From: Pseudomonadota bacterium
GTDB lineage: Bacteria; Pseudomonadota; Gammaproteobacteria; Steroidobacterales; Steroidobacteraceae
NCBI GenBank assembly: GCA_021826035.1
Contig: JAKBBE010000091.1
Location: 1-10,970, forward strand
DNA: 10,970 nucleotides
Direction: 5' to 3'
Shown here: positions 1 to 7,920 of the stretch, piece after piece
Position numbering within the stretch: the stretch's first letter is position 1
Layout: each line of letters begins with the position of its first letter
Notes under the pieces: generated by a model
What the model saw: the letters and a program-made list of their open reading frames with translations, nothing else
Told to the model about the DNA's origin: nothing
Databases searched by the model: none
Program-made: the position numbers and the translations under genes

Positions 1-15
1 AGTTTCACGTCCAAG

Positions 16-29
16 CGGGAACGTTCCCG
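16..29. promoter_or_regulatory. 14-bp perfect palindrome just upstream of the TPR-sulfotransferase start
   Basis: The sequence CGGGAACGTTCCCG is its own reverse complement. It ends 8 bases before the ATG at 38, where an operator or a structured 5' leader could sit. The reading frame of the downstream gene is open through it to the window edge, so it could also be coding if the true start lies further left. A perfect 14-mer palindrome is expected roughly once per 10-16 kb by chance, so the position matters more than its existence. Confidence 0.3.
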
Positions 30-37
30 GGGGTCCG

Positions 38-2023
38 ATGCAAGCCGAAAGCGCGGTGACGCAACCCGCAACCGCTCGAGTGCGCCAGTCGCTCGAGCAG
101 GGCCAGTTCGCACAGGCCGAGCGTGAGGCTTGCGCGCTCCTGGCTGAGCAGCCCGAGAGCCGCGATGGGCTCTACATGCTTGCCGTCGCGCAGCGGCTGC
201 AGGGGCGCATCGATGCGGCGCTCGCCACGCTGGAGCGGCTGCAGGCGCTGTACCCGGAGTACCCCCGAACCTACCAGGAGCGCGGTCACTGCCGGGTCAT
301 GCAGCGGCGGGCGCCGGAAGCTATCGAGGCATTCGAGGGTGCCATACGGCTCAATCCGGCGCTGCCGGCGAGCTGGCGTGCCCTGGAGTCGCTGTATCGC
401 ATGAACGGACGCGGAGCCGACGCTGCCACGGCCGCCGCGCACGTCGCCAAGCTCGCCTCGCTTCCGACCGAGATCGTCACGGCCCGCAGCATGTTCTCCG
501 ATGGGGAGATCGAGAGCGCCGAAAGCCTGGTGCGCCGCTATCTGCTGACGCACGGTGATCACATTGAAGGCATGCGGCTGCTGGCGCAGATCGGCATGAA
601 GCTGGACGTCCTGGATGATGCCGAGCTGCTGCTTGAGAACGTGTTGCGCATGGAACCCGATTACCGGGCAGCGCGCTTTGACTACGTTCAAGTCCTGCTG
701 CAGAGGCACAAGCACCGGCAGGCGCGCGAGCAGATCCAGATGCTGCAGCAGATCGAGCCGGAAAACCGCGCCTATCTGACGGCCCAGGCGACCATCTGCA
801 CCGAACTGGGCGAGTGCGAGACGGCTCTTCGCTTGTACGGCCAGCTGCTGAAAGAGACTCCGGATCATGCGGAGCTGCATCTTTCGATGGGACACACGCT
901 GAAGACACTTGGGCGGCAAACGGAGGCCATTGAGGCCTACCACCGGGCGGCACGCTGCCGCGCCGGCTACGGCGATGCGTACTGGAGCCTGGCCAACCTT
1001 AAGACCTATCGCTTCACGGACGAGGAGATCGAGGAGATGCGCCGTGCCGAAGCGGCGCCGCGCCTGTCCGTGGTCGACAGATTTCATCTGTGCTTCGCGC
1101 TCGGCAAGGCGCTCGAGGATCGAGGCCAGTACGCCGAGGCGTTTGGCTATTACGAGCGCGGTAATGCGCTGAAGAAGAGCGAGTCCCGGTATCGCCCCGA
1201 GTTCATGGAAAATAATACGCGCCGCCAGATTGAAGTCTGCACGCGGGAGTTCTTTGCTGAACGCCAAGGGTGGGGTTGCCCCAGTGACGCGCCGATCTTC
1301 ATCGTGGGATTGCCGCGGGCTGGCTCGACGCTCATCGAGCAGATCCTGGCGTCGCACTCTCAGGTCGAGGGCACGATGGAGCTGTCGGACATCCCGCGGT
1401 TGGTGCAGCAACTGCAGGGGCGCGAGGGAACCGCCGCAGCGCGCTACCCGGCAGTGCTGCGCGAGCTCGGTGCAGAGGATTTCAAGCGCTTTGGCGAGCA
1501 ATATCTCGCCGATACGGCGCTGTACCGCAAAGGCAAGCCGCGATTCATCGACAAGATGCCGAACAATTTCCGGCACATCGGTCTGATGCATCTGATGTTT
1601 CCGAACGCACGGATTATCGATGCGCGGCGGGCGTCAATGGCCTGCTGCTTCAGTAATTTCAAGCAGTTGTTCGCATCGGGACAGCAGTTCACATATTCCT
1701 TTGAAGATATTGCCCGCTATTACCGGACCTACGTCGAGCTCATGACTCACTGGGACGAGGTGTTACCCGGCGCGGTGCTGCGCGTACAGCACGAAGAACT
1801 GGTAGCGGACTTCGAGCCCCAGGTTCGCAGGATCCTTGCGTTCTGTGGGTTACCCTTCGAGCAGGGGTGTCTCGAGTTCTATAAGACCGAGCGACGCGTG
1901 CACACGGCGAGTTCCGAACAGGTTCGACGACCGATCAACACCGAGGGGCTCGACCAGTGGCGCCGCTTCGAGCCGTGGCTCGGACCCTTGGCGCAGCGCC
2001 TGGGCGATCTGGCGGAATCGTAG
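38..2023 (+). CDS. TPR-repeat protein with C-terminal sulfotransferase domain
   Basis: A 661-residue two-part protein. Residues of about 10 to 385 are degenerate tetratricopeptide repeats (repeating A/L/Y-rich helical pairs, such as the stretch with GHCRVMQRRAPEAIEAFEGA), a scaffold for protein contacts. From about residue 417 a sulfotransferase fold begins. PIFIVGLPRAGSTLIEQIL (from residue 419) is the 5'-phosphosulfate-binding loop that contacts PAPS, and RIIDARRASMACCFSNF (from 525) occupies the 3'-phosphate-binding region. The family's C-terminal pattern of a TAS..QVR.PI element followed by W is also present. It probably transfers sulfate from PAPS to an unknown protein, sugar or lipid acceptor. 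No signal peptide or membrane segment is seen. In the 3'-phosphate region many relatives have RRDP where this has RRAS, so affinity could be altered. The ATG at 38 is the first start in the window, but the frame is open to the left edge and the ribosome site is only a G-run. It is convergent with the dehydrogenase operon and probably functionally separate. Domain assignment is firm; acceptor unknown. Confidence 0.9.
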   Translation: MQAESAVTQPATARVRQSLEQGQFAQAEREACALLAEQPESRDGLYMLAVAQRLQGRIDAALATLERLQALYPEYPRTYQERGHCRVMQRRAPEAIEAFEGAIRLNPALPASWRALESLYRMNGRGADAATAAAHVAKLASLPTEIVTARSMFSDGEIESAESLVRRYLLTHGDHIEGMRLLAQIGMKLDVLDDAELLLENVLRMEPDYRAARFDYVQVLLQRHKHRQAREQIQMLQQIEPENRAYLTAQATICTELGECETALRLYGQLLKETPDHAELHLSMGHTLKTLGRQTEAIEAYHRAARCRAGYGDAYWSLANLKTYRFTDEEIEEMRRAEAAPRLSVVDRFHLCFALGKALEDRGQYAEAFGYYERGNALKKSESRYRPEFMENNTRRQIEVCTREFFAERQGWGCPSDAPIFIVGLPRAGSTLIEQILASHSQVEGTMELSDIPRLVQQLQGREGTAAARYPAVLRELGAEDFKRFGEQYLADTALYRKGKPRFIDKMPNNFRHIGLMHLMFPNARIIDARRASMACCFSNFKQLFASGQQFTYSFEDIARYYRTYVELMTHWDEVLPGAVLRVQHEELVADFEPQVRRILAFCGLPFEQGCLEFYKTERRVHTASSEQVRRPINTEGLDQWRRFEPWLGPLAQRLGDLAES

Positions 2024-2099
2024 AGTCGCGTTGAGTCAACTCGCCGAGCCACCTACGTCGCGACACCCGGGCGTGTCCGAGATGCGCATCGCGCATGGC

Positions 2100-2150
2100 G
2101 CAGGGTCGCTTTGGCTGTCCGGCCGCAGTGCTGCGCATTGCCGACCCTGC
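2100..2150. terminator. Possible bidirectional terminator hairpin between convergent genes
   Basis: GCAGGGTCG (2100-2108) and CGACCCTGC (2142-2150) are perfect 9-bp inverted arms around a 33-base loop, which itself contains a short GCAG/CTGC stem. It lies in the 161-bp gap between the sulfotransferase stop (2023) and the stop of the DMGDH-like gene (2185), where a terminator serving both is expected. There is no T-run on either side, so it is not a canonical intrinsic terminator. The rest of the gap holds several short palindromes, such as GATGCGCATC at 2081-2090, and no gene that I can see. Confidence 0.35.
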
Positions 2151-2184
2151 AGCACCGGGTCCCTTGAGAGCGCCCGTACCGCGC

Positions 2185-4608
2185 TCAGGCGCGAAGTCGG
2201 GCGTTGTCCGGGTCATAGAGCGGTTCACGCCCCACGACGGCCTGACGCCGACTACCGAGAATCTCGACTTCGACTTGTTTGCCCGGTACCGCCACGTCGG
2301 CATTGAGGTAGGCGAGTGCGATGCTTTTCCCGAGCCGGTAGCCGAAGCCCCCGGAGGTGACCAGTCCGACCTGTGCGCTGCCGTCATACACAATCGAGAC
2401 GGCGGCGGCGTCGGCATCGGTGGCATCTACGATAAGCGGTACGAATCGCTCGCGAGGTCCCGTGGCGGCCTCGCGCTGCAAAGCCTCCTGGCCGATGAAC
2501 CCACCAGGCTTGTCGAGCCGGACGAAGCGCTCCAGCGAGGCCATGAGTGGCGTGTATTCGGTGGTCAGATCGGCCTTCCAGGATCGATAGCACTTTTCCA
2601 GCCGAAGGCTCTCCATCGCGTACAGCCCGAAGTCCTTGATCCCGAAGCGTTCTCCGGCCTCCCAGATCAGATCGTAGACCGACGACAGGTGCTCGACCGG
2701 GATGTGCAGCTCCCAGCCGAGCTCACCGACGTAATTGACGCGCAGAGCGTGCGCACGTGTGTAACCGATGTCGATGGTACGAGTCGAGAGCCAGGGAAAG
2801 GCCGCATTGGACAAATCGGCGGGCGTGACGCGAGCCAGGAGCTCGCGGGACTTCGGACCGACGACAATCAAGGTGCCGAAGCGCGACGAGAGGTTCTCCA
2901 GGCGGACCTCTCGATTCGAGGGCAGATGCTCGCTGAGCCAGTGTTCGTCGTGACGCTCGCCGGCGGCGGCGCCGATCAGCCAATATCGATCTGCTGCAAG
3001 GGCGGTCACCGTCATTTCAGTGACGATGCCGCCGGTCGGGGCACAGAGGTAGTTCAGAGCGCTGCGTCCGGGGCGAGGCAGCGCACCGGCGATCATGTAA
3101 TCGATCCAGTCGCGGGCGCCTGAGCCGGTGACCTCAAATTTACTGAAGCCCGGAAGGTCGAGGATCGCCACGCGTTCAGCGACGGCGGCGCATTCACGCG
3201 CAACGGATGTGTGCCAGGCCGGCCGCCGAAACGACGCCTCGGCCCCTGCAGGGTCGCCCGGCTCGGGGAAGTACACCGCGCGTTCCCATCCGCCACGCGC
3301 GCCGAAGCGCGCCCCTTTGTCCTTCAGACGCTGGTAGACCGGGGAGGTTTTGGCGGGGCGGCCAGCCGGTCGTTCCTCGGCGGGATAGCCGATCGCGTAC
3401 TCCTGCTGATAGGTTTCGACAGCCTTGGCGAGCGCATACCGGTGATTCGCGAATTGCAGGAAGCGCCGGGAGTCGAGCGGCCAGACATCCCATTGAGGTT
3501 GCCCGTGGGCCACCCATTCGGCGATGACCTTGCCGGCACCGCCTGCCTGAGCGATGCCGAACGTGAACGCGCAGCAGTGAAAGAAGCCCGGCAGACCCGG
3601 AGCCGGGCCGATCAGTGGATTGCCGTCCGGCGCGTAGGGAATCGGGCCATTGATGACCGTCTTGATGCCAACCGTGCCGAGGATCGGAACCCGGTCGCAG
3701 GCCGCCTCGATGTACTTCTCGAGTCGCCCCAGATCGTCATCGAACAGCTGATGCGCGAACTCCTCCGGGAGGCCCTCGAGCCAGTGGGCAGTTGCCTGCC
3801 ACTCGTAGGGGCCGAGCAGCAGGCCTTGACGTTCCTGGCGCAGGTAATAGCTGACGTCCGGGTCACGCATCAGTGGCAGGCGCGCCGCACCACGCTCCAC
3901 CAGTTCGGGAATGTCCTCGGTCACCAGATACTGATGCGACATCGTGACGATTGGCAGGTACTGGCCGGCGAGCGCGGCAACCTCGCCGCCGCGGTATCCA
4001 GCGGCGTTGATTACCGTATCGGCCTGAACTGTGCCTTGGTTGGTGATAACCCGCCACTCGCCGGAGCGTGTGCGTTCGATCGCCGTAACCTTGGTGTTGC
4101 GGTAGATCTCCGCTCCGCTTTCGCGCGCACCCCGGGCCAGTGCCTGCGTCATCTGGGCCGGATCGATGTCACCGTCGTAGGGATCCCAGAGTGCCGCGAG
4201 CAGTCCATCTGTCTTGACGAACGGATGGCGGGCGGTGATTTCGGCCGGAGAGAGTAGCTCGAATTCCGTGCCCTGGGCGCGGGCTTGCGCGGCGATGTGG
4301 CGGAATTCATCGACGCGATCCTGCGTGTGCGCCAGCCGGATGCTCCCGGTGACATGGTAATTGATGTCATAGCCGGTACGCCGGGCGAGGTCCGAATACA
4401 GGCGCGTCGTATAGCGCTGCATCTTGAGCAGGTTCCACGACGTCGAGAACGTCGGTACGTTCCCAGCAGCATGCCAGGTCGAGCCGGCCGTCAGCTCGTC
4501 GCGCTCGAGCAGGACGACATCGGTCAACCCCAGCTGCGTGAGGTGGTACAGAGCGCTGCACCCGACGGCACCGCCGCCGATGACAACCACGCGCGCATGT
4601 GTCTTCAT
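2185..4608 (-). CDS. Dimethylglycine-dehydrogenase-like FAD/GcvT-domain oxidoreductase
   Basis: An 807-residue flavoprotein predicted to oxidatively remove an N-methyl group from dimethylglycine or a similar amine, passing the one-carbon unit to tetrahydrofolate. The N-terminus has the dinucleotide motif VVVIGGGAVG (residues 7-16). TAGSTWHAAG (40-49) carries His46, matching the histidine that covalently holds FAD in mammalian DMGDH. The DAO-type oxidase domain covers about 1-370, a linker domain runs to about 430, and a GcvT-like folate domain with YVGELGWELH and a GcvT C-terminal barrel completes it. Stretches such as SYYLRQERQGLLLGPYE and GYPAEERPAGRP resemble vertebrate DMGDH more than SARDH. 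Glu531 sits where T-protein has its folate-domain aspartate; mammalian DMGDH, as I recall it, also has Glu. Last gene of the three-gene unit, 48 bp after the SARDH-like gene. The ATG has a GGAG about 11 bases upstream, a slightly long spacing. Family is sure; exact substrate is inferred. Confidence 0.88.
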   Translation of the reverse strand: MKTHARVVVIGGGAVGCSALYHLTQLGLTDVVLLERDELTAGSTWHAAGNVPTFSTSWNLLKMQRYTTRLYSDLARRTGYDINYHVTGSIRLAHTQDRVDEFRHIAAQARAQGTEFELLSPAEITARHPFVKTDGLLAALWDPYDGDIDPAQMTQALARGARESGAEIYRNTKVTAIERTRSGEWRVITNQGTVQADTVINAAGYRGGEVAALAGQYLPIVTMSHQYLVTEDIPELVERGAARLPLMRDPDVSYYLRQERQGLLLGPYEWQATAHWLEGLPEEFAHQLFDDDLGRLEKYIEAACDRVPILGTVGIKTVINGPIPYAPDGNPLIGPAPGLPGFFHCCAFTFGIAQAGGAGKVIAEWVAHGQPQWDVWPLDSRRFLQFANHRYALAKAVETYQQEYAIGYPAEERPAGRPAKTSPVYQRLKDKGARFGARGGWERAVYFPEPGDPAGAEASFRRPAWHTSVARECAAVAERVAILDLPGFSKFEVTGSGARDWIDYMIAGALPRPGRSALNYLCAPTGGIVTEMTVTALAADRYWLIGAAAGERHDEHWLSEHLPSNREVRLENLSSRFGTLIVVGPKSRELLARVTPADLSNAAFPWLSTRTIDIGYTRAHALRVNYVGELGWELHIPVEHLSSVYDLIWEAGERFGIKDFGLYAMESLRLEKCYRSWKADLTTEYTPLMASLERFVRLDKPGGFIGQEALQREAATGPRERFVPLIVDATDADAAAVSIVYDGSAQVGLVTSGGFGYRLGKSIALAYLNADVAVPGKQVEVEILGSRRQAVVGREPLYDPDNARLRA

Positions 4609-4656
4609 AAGAATCCGATCTCCGCTTCATCTTTCGGGCTGTGAGCGGTTTCGCGC

Positions 4657-7116
4657 TCACCCCTTGATTCGCTCGTTCTTCGGGTCGTACCACGCTTCGA
4701 GCTGCACCCGTGCCGGATAGCGCTCGCAGGCCACCTCGATTTCCCAGTGTCCGGTCTGGAGCCACTCGCGGGTCACGCCAGCGGTGCAGTGCACGTACCC
4801 CATGCCGATCGACCTGCCGAGGCGGTGACCGAAGGCCCCCGATTTGATTGAGCCGACGATCAGACCGTCACGCACGATCGGTTCCTCGTGGTACAGCAGC
4901 GGCGCGCCTGGGGTGTCGTCGGTGAGCATCACCTGCACAAGTCGCTTGGGCAGCGCGCCGGACACGCGCTGGGCGAGCAGGGCCTCCCGCCCGATGAAGC
5001 CGCCTGGCTTATCCCATGCGACTGTAAATCCAAGCCCGGACTCAAGCGGAGTGTCCTCATCGCCGATGTCGTGGCTCCAGTGGCGATAGCCCTTCTCCAC
5101 GCGACAGGCGGACATCGCGTGATAGCCTGCGTGTGCGAGGCCGAACTCGCTTCCGGCGCCGATCAGTCGTTCGTAAACGTCCAGGCAGTGCTCGGCGGGC
5201 ATGTACAGTTCCCATCCAAGTTCGCCGACATAGGTAATGCGGCTGGCCCGGACGCGCGCATAGCCGATCTCGATGTCCCGCGACCAGCCGAATGGGTGGA
5301 TCGCATTCGACAGATCTGCCCCTGAGAGCGCCTCGAGCAGCGCACGGCTCCTCGGGCCCATCACCCCAAGCATCGCGACGCCAGAGGTGACATCGGTCAC
5401 CCAGCAACGGCTCGTTCCGTCAGCACCGATGTGCCGGCGCAGCCAGGCGAGGTCGCGCGTCTGGCAGATTGCGGACGTTACGACCATGAACTCGTGCTCG
5501 GCAAGGCGAGTGATCGTCAGGTCCGCCTCAATGCCACCGCGCTCATTCAGCCATTGCGTGTACACGATGCGCCCGACCGGCACGTCAACGTTTGCCGTCG
5601 AAATCCTGTTGAGCACGGCGGTGCTGTCTGGTCCCTGCACGAGAAATTTGGCGAAGCTGGTCTGATCGAACAGGCCGACGCCATCGCGTACCGCATGGCA
5701 TTCGCGCCGACAGGCCTCGAACCAGTTCTGGCGGCCGTATGAATACTCATAACGAGGCGCTGCGCCGGCCGCTGCGAACCAGTTCGGACGCTCCCAACCG
5801 GCAGTCTCGCCCATGCAGGCTCCCGCTGCGGTCAATCGGTCGTGCAATGGCGTGCGGCGAGCGTTGCGCGCCGACTGGTACTGGTAGTAGGGCCAATGCA
5901 TCGCATAAAGCAGTCCGAGCGTCTCGACAGTCCGGTCGCGAAGGTATTGGCGGTTTGACTGGAACGGCATGACGCGACGCACGTCCACATCGGAAAGATC
6001 GAGGGGTGGGCGTCGATCCACGATCCACTGGGCCAGAACCTTGCCGGTGCCGCCACTCGCGGCGATGCCGACGGAATTGAATCCCGTCGCCACGAACAAA
6101 TCGCGGACCTCCGGGGTCTCACCGACGTAGTAGCGATCATCCGGCGTGAAGCTCTCCGGACCGTTGAAGAACAGCTGAATCCCCGCTGTGGCCAATGCGG
6201 GCACCCGTCGGACGGCCGCTTCCAGGATCGGCTCGAAATGCTCGTGGTCTTCCGGCAAGGAATCGAAGCAGAAGTCCTCCGGGATGCCATTCATGCCCCA
6301 GGGCTTGGCGACCGGCTCGAAGCAACCCATCAGGATCTTGCCGGCATCCTCCTTGTAGTAGGCGCACTCGTCCTGCACACGCAGCACCGGTAGATTCCCG
6401 GGCAGTCCGGCAATCGGCTCAGTGACGATGTAGAAATGCTCAGCAGCGTGCAGCGGCACCGCAACGCCAACGTCGGCCGCCAATCGGTGGGACCACATGC
6501 CGCCGCACAGCACCACCGTGTCGGCCATGATGGCGCCATCCGGGGTTTCGACCCCGATCGCCCGACCGTGCTCGATGAGAATGCGCGACACTCGGGTGTG
6601 CTCGAAAATGCGCGCCCCGCGCTGCTTCGCACCCTTGGCGAGGGCGAGCGTCGTGTCGATCGGATTGGTCTGACCGTCCTTCGGAAGGAAAACCCCGCCG
6701 ACGATGTCGTCGATTTCAAGCAGTGGCCAGCGCGCATGGATCTGTGCGGGCGATAGCACATCGATCGCCAGCCCGAAGGTCTTGCCCATCGACGCGCCGC
6801 GCTTGAGCTCCTCGAAGCGCTCGGGGGTCTTCGCAACACTGATCGAGCCGTTCTGCTTGAAGCCGGTGGCCTGTCCGGTCTCGGCTTCGAGTGAGTGGAA
6901 GAGGTCCGCGGTGTACTTGGCGAGCTCGGTCAGGTTTCGCGTTGCGCGCAGCTGCCCCACCAGGCCAGCGGCATGCCAGGTTGTGCCGCAGGTGAGTTGC
7001 TTGCGTTCGAGCAGCACGACGTCCTTCACGCCAAGCTTGGTCAGGTGGTAGGCGACCGAGCAGCCGGCGACACCGCCGCCGACGATGAGCACGTTCGCGT
7101 GACTGGGAAGTGACAT
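4657..7116 (-). CDS. Sarcosine-dehydrogenase-like FAD/GcvT-domain oxidoreductase
   Basis: An 819-residue paralogue of the downstream flavoprotein, predicted to demethylate sarcosine to glycine with folate as one-carbon acceptor and electrons passing to an electron-transfer flavoprotein. VLIVGGGVAG (residues 9-18) is the FAD motif, and LTCGTTWHAAGL carries His48 at the covalent-flavin position. GPESFTPDDRYYVGE and the GFNS segment following it, GYHAM with VEKGYRHW, and the C-terminal YDPKNERIKG all match the mammalian SARDH pattern better than DMGDH. The GcvT half includes GGIEADLTIT with Asp532 at the T-protein catalytic aspartate position, and YVGELGWELY. Length is typical of the family without a mitochondrial leader. 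The ATG has GAGGA 6 bases upstream, the best ribosome site in the unit. The gene starts 27 bp after the regulator stop, so co-transcription is likely. Other N-methyl amino acids are possible substrates. Confidence 0.88.
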   Translation of the reverse strand: MSLPSHANVLIVGGGVAGCSVAYHLTKLGVKDVVLLERKQLTCGTTWHAAGLVGQLRATRNLTELAKYTADLFHSLEAETGQATGFKQNGSISVAKTPERFEELKRGASMGKTFGLAIDVLSPAQIHARWPLLEIDDIVGGVFLPKDGQTNPIDTTLALAKGAKQRGARIFEHTRVSRILIEHGRAIGVETPDGAIMADTVVLCGGMWSHRLAADVGVAVPLHAAEHFYIVTEPIAGLPGNLPVLRVQDECAYYKEDAGKILMGCFEPVAKPWGMNGIPEDFCFDSLPEDHEHFEPILEAAVRRVPALATAGIQLFFNGPESFTPDDRYYVGETPEVRDLFVATGFNSVGIAASGGTGKVLAQWIVDRRPPLDLSDVDVRRVMPFQSNRQYLRDRTVETLGLLYAMHWPYYQYQSARNARRTPLHDRLTAAGACMGETAGWERPNWFAAAGAAPRYEYSYGRQNWFEACRRECHAVRDGVGLFDQTSFAKFLVQGPDSTAVLNRISTANVDVPVGRIVYTQWLNERGGIEADLTITRLAEHEFMVVTSAICQTRDLAWLRRHIGADGTSRCWVTDVTSGVAMLGVMGPRSRALLEALSGADLSNAIHPFGWSRDIEIGYARVRASRITYVGELGWELYMPAEHCLDVYERLIGAGSEFGLAHAGYHAMSACRVEKGYRHWSHDIGDEDTPLESGLGFTVAWDKPGGFIGREALLAQRVSGALPKRLVQVMLTDDTPGAPLLYHEEPIVRDGLIVGSIKSGAFGHRLGRSIGMGYVHCTAGVTREWLQTGHWEIEVACERYPARVQLEAWYDPKNERIKG

Positions 7117-7143
7117 GCAGGATCCTCGAAAGATGAGCGCTGG

Positions 7144-7782
7144 CTAATAGCGGGGCGGGGCGATAACCCACAGCGAGACGGAGGTGACCGAGCCGGGGTT
7201 GCGCGCCGTGAAGAGCTCGCCGCGCTCGATCCGGAAACTGTCCCCGGGGCGCAGCGTAAAGCGGCGCTGGCCGATGTGCAGCTCGAGCTGCCCCTCGAGC
7301 ACGAAGCCCGATTGCTCGGCCATGCGTGAAACCGGTTCCTCGCCGCTGCGTGCACCGGGCGCGAACGTTGAGAGAATCAGTTCGGCCTCGCCGGTGAGCG
7401 TGGGGGAGAGCAGTTCCTCCTCGATGCCGGTGCCGGGAAAATCGAGGCGTCGCCTGTGCTCGCGACGCACGATGTAGCCGTGCTCCTCCGGTACCCTAGG
7501 ATCATATCCCTGGAAGAACCAGCTGATCTGCACCCCGAGCGCCTCGCTGATCGCCTTGAGCGTCGAGATGGAGATTTCCGAGCGACCGCGCTCAATCTGG
7601 CTGACGTACCCAATGGATTTGCCGATCGCCTCGGCGAGCGCAGCGAGGCTCATCCCACGCGCCGCGCGCAGGTCGCGGATCTGCCCGCCGAGCGGACTGG
7701 ACTCGACGGCGCGCCGCGTGCGCCGCGCAGCTGTCGGCGGGTTTGCGTTGCGGGCGCGTCGGCTTCGTTTCGGCTGAGGCAC
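7144..7782 (-). CDS. XRE-family transcriptional regulator with C-terminal cupin domain
   Basis: A 212-residue regulator. Residues 1-25 are a basic Arg-rich tail. Residues 31-92 form an XRE helix-turn-helix, with LRAARGMSLAALAEAIGKS then IGYVSQIERGRSEISISTL as the recognition part. Residues of about 137-208 are a small cupin barrel, with GFVLEGQLEL and LRPGDSFRIERG. This PuuR/YdcN-like architecture commonly controls amine or amino-acid catabolism by binding the pathway substrate. The usual cupin metal histidines are absent: SRMAEQ and GELFTARN stand where H.H...E and PH...N are typical, so it probably binds an organic ligand without metal. The GTG at 7782 is preceded by an in-frame TAG nine bases upstream, which fixes it as the earliest possible start, although no clear Shine-Dalgarno is seen. 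It leads the dehydrogenase operon and faces the oxidoreductase gene, so it likely regulates both and itself. Confidence 0.9.
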   Translation of the reverse strand: MPQPKRSRRARNANPPTAARRTRRAVESSPLGGQIRDLRAARGMSLAALAEAIGKSIGYVSQIERGRSEISISTLKAISEALGVQISWFFQGYDPRVPEEHGYIVRREHRRRLDFPGTGIEEELLSPTLTGEAELILSTFAPGARSGEEPVSRMAEQSGFVLEGQLELHIGQRRFTLRPGDSFRIERGELFTARNPGSVTSVSLWVIAPPRY

Positions 7783-7814
7783 GGTTGGCTATGATCGGCT
7801 TGCGCGGATTCATG

Positions 7815-7822
7815 ATTGTATA
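7815..7822 (-). promoter_or_regulatory. Possible -10 box for the regulator-dehydrogenase operon
   Basis: Read on the minus strand, TATACAAT lies 33 bases before the GTG start of the XRE-cupin gene and is the best -10-like element in the divergent gap. At normal spacing the -35 region reads ATGAAT or TAATGA, a poor match to TTGACA. That suggests a weak or activator-dependent promoter. The call rests on one hexamer. Confidence 0.3.
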
Positions 7823-7831
7823 GAAGTTCGT

Positions 7832-7873
7832 CGCGAAATTCATTAGCATGAAAACTGGCGTGAGAATTTCACG
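7832..7873. promoter_or_regulatory. Candidate operator: inverted repeat in the divergent control region
   Basis: CGCGAAATTC (7832-7841) and GAATTTCACG (7864-7873) are inverted arms that match at 9 of 10 positions. Their centres are 32 bp apart, close to three helical turns, so two bound units would face the same side of the DNA. The left arm covers the -35 position of the proposed regulator promoter, and the right arm lies upstream of the oxidoreductase start. This is where a locally acting XRE-cupin protein would be expected to bind. Protein identity and function are inferred. Confidence 0.4.
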
Positions 7874-7909
7874 GCGGTATGATCGAGTCGTCCGACCGAA
7901 CCCCAATCC

Positions 7910-7915
7910 GGAGAG
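7910..7915 (+). promoter_or_regulatory. Ribosome binding site that sets the oxidoreductase start
   Basis: GGAGAG lies 5 bases before the ATG at 7921. The in-frame ATG at 7879, 42 bases earlier, has no comparable site, and the 14 residues it would add do not look like family sequence. This supports 7921 as the start. Confidence 0.65.
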
Positions 7916-7920
7916 CGACG

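Noticed and set aside
5..1591. 528-residue open frame on the minus strand opposite the sulfotransferase gene
   Set aside because: Its translation shows no recognisable domain, and it lies wholly antisense to a gene with clear TPR and PAPS-binding motifs. Long antisense frames are common in GC-rich DNA.
2095..4257. Two plus-strand open frames of about 345 residues opposite the DMGDH-like gene
   Set aside because: They are antisense to a gene with strong family motifs and show no domain pattern of their own.
4627..7136. 10-bp inverted match (TCATCTTTCG / CGAAAGATGA) upstream of the two dehydrogenase genes
   Set aside because: Ten-base matches occur many times by chance in an 11-kb sequence, and the two copies are in opposite orientations relative to their genes.
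7879..7920. Longer version of the oxidoreductase starting at the ATG at 7879
   Set aside because: No ribosome site precedes it, while GGAGAG sits 5 bases before the ATG at 7921. The extra 14 residues do not resemble the family N-terminus and would take up part of the divergent control region.
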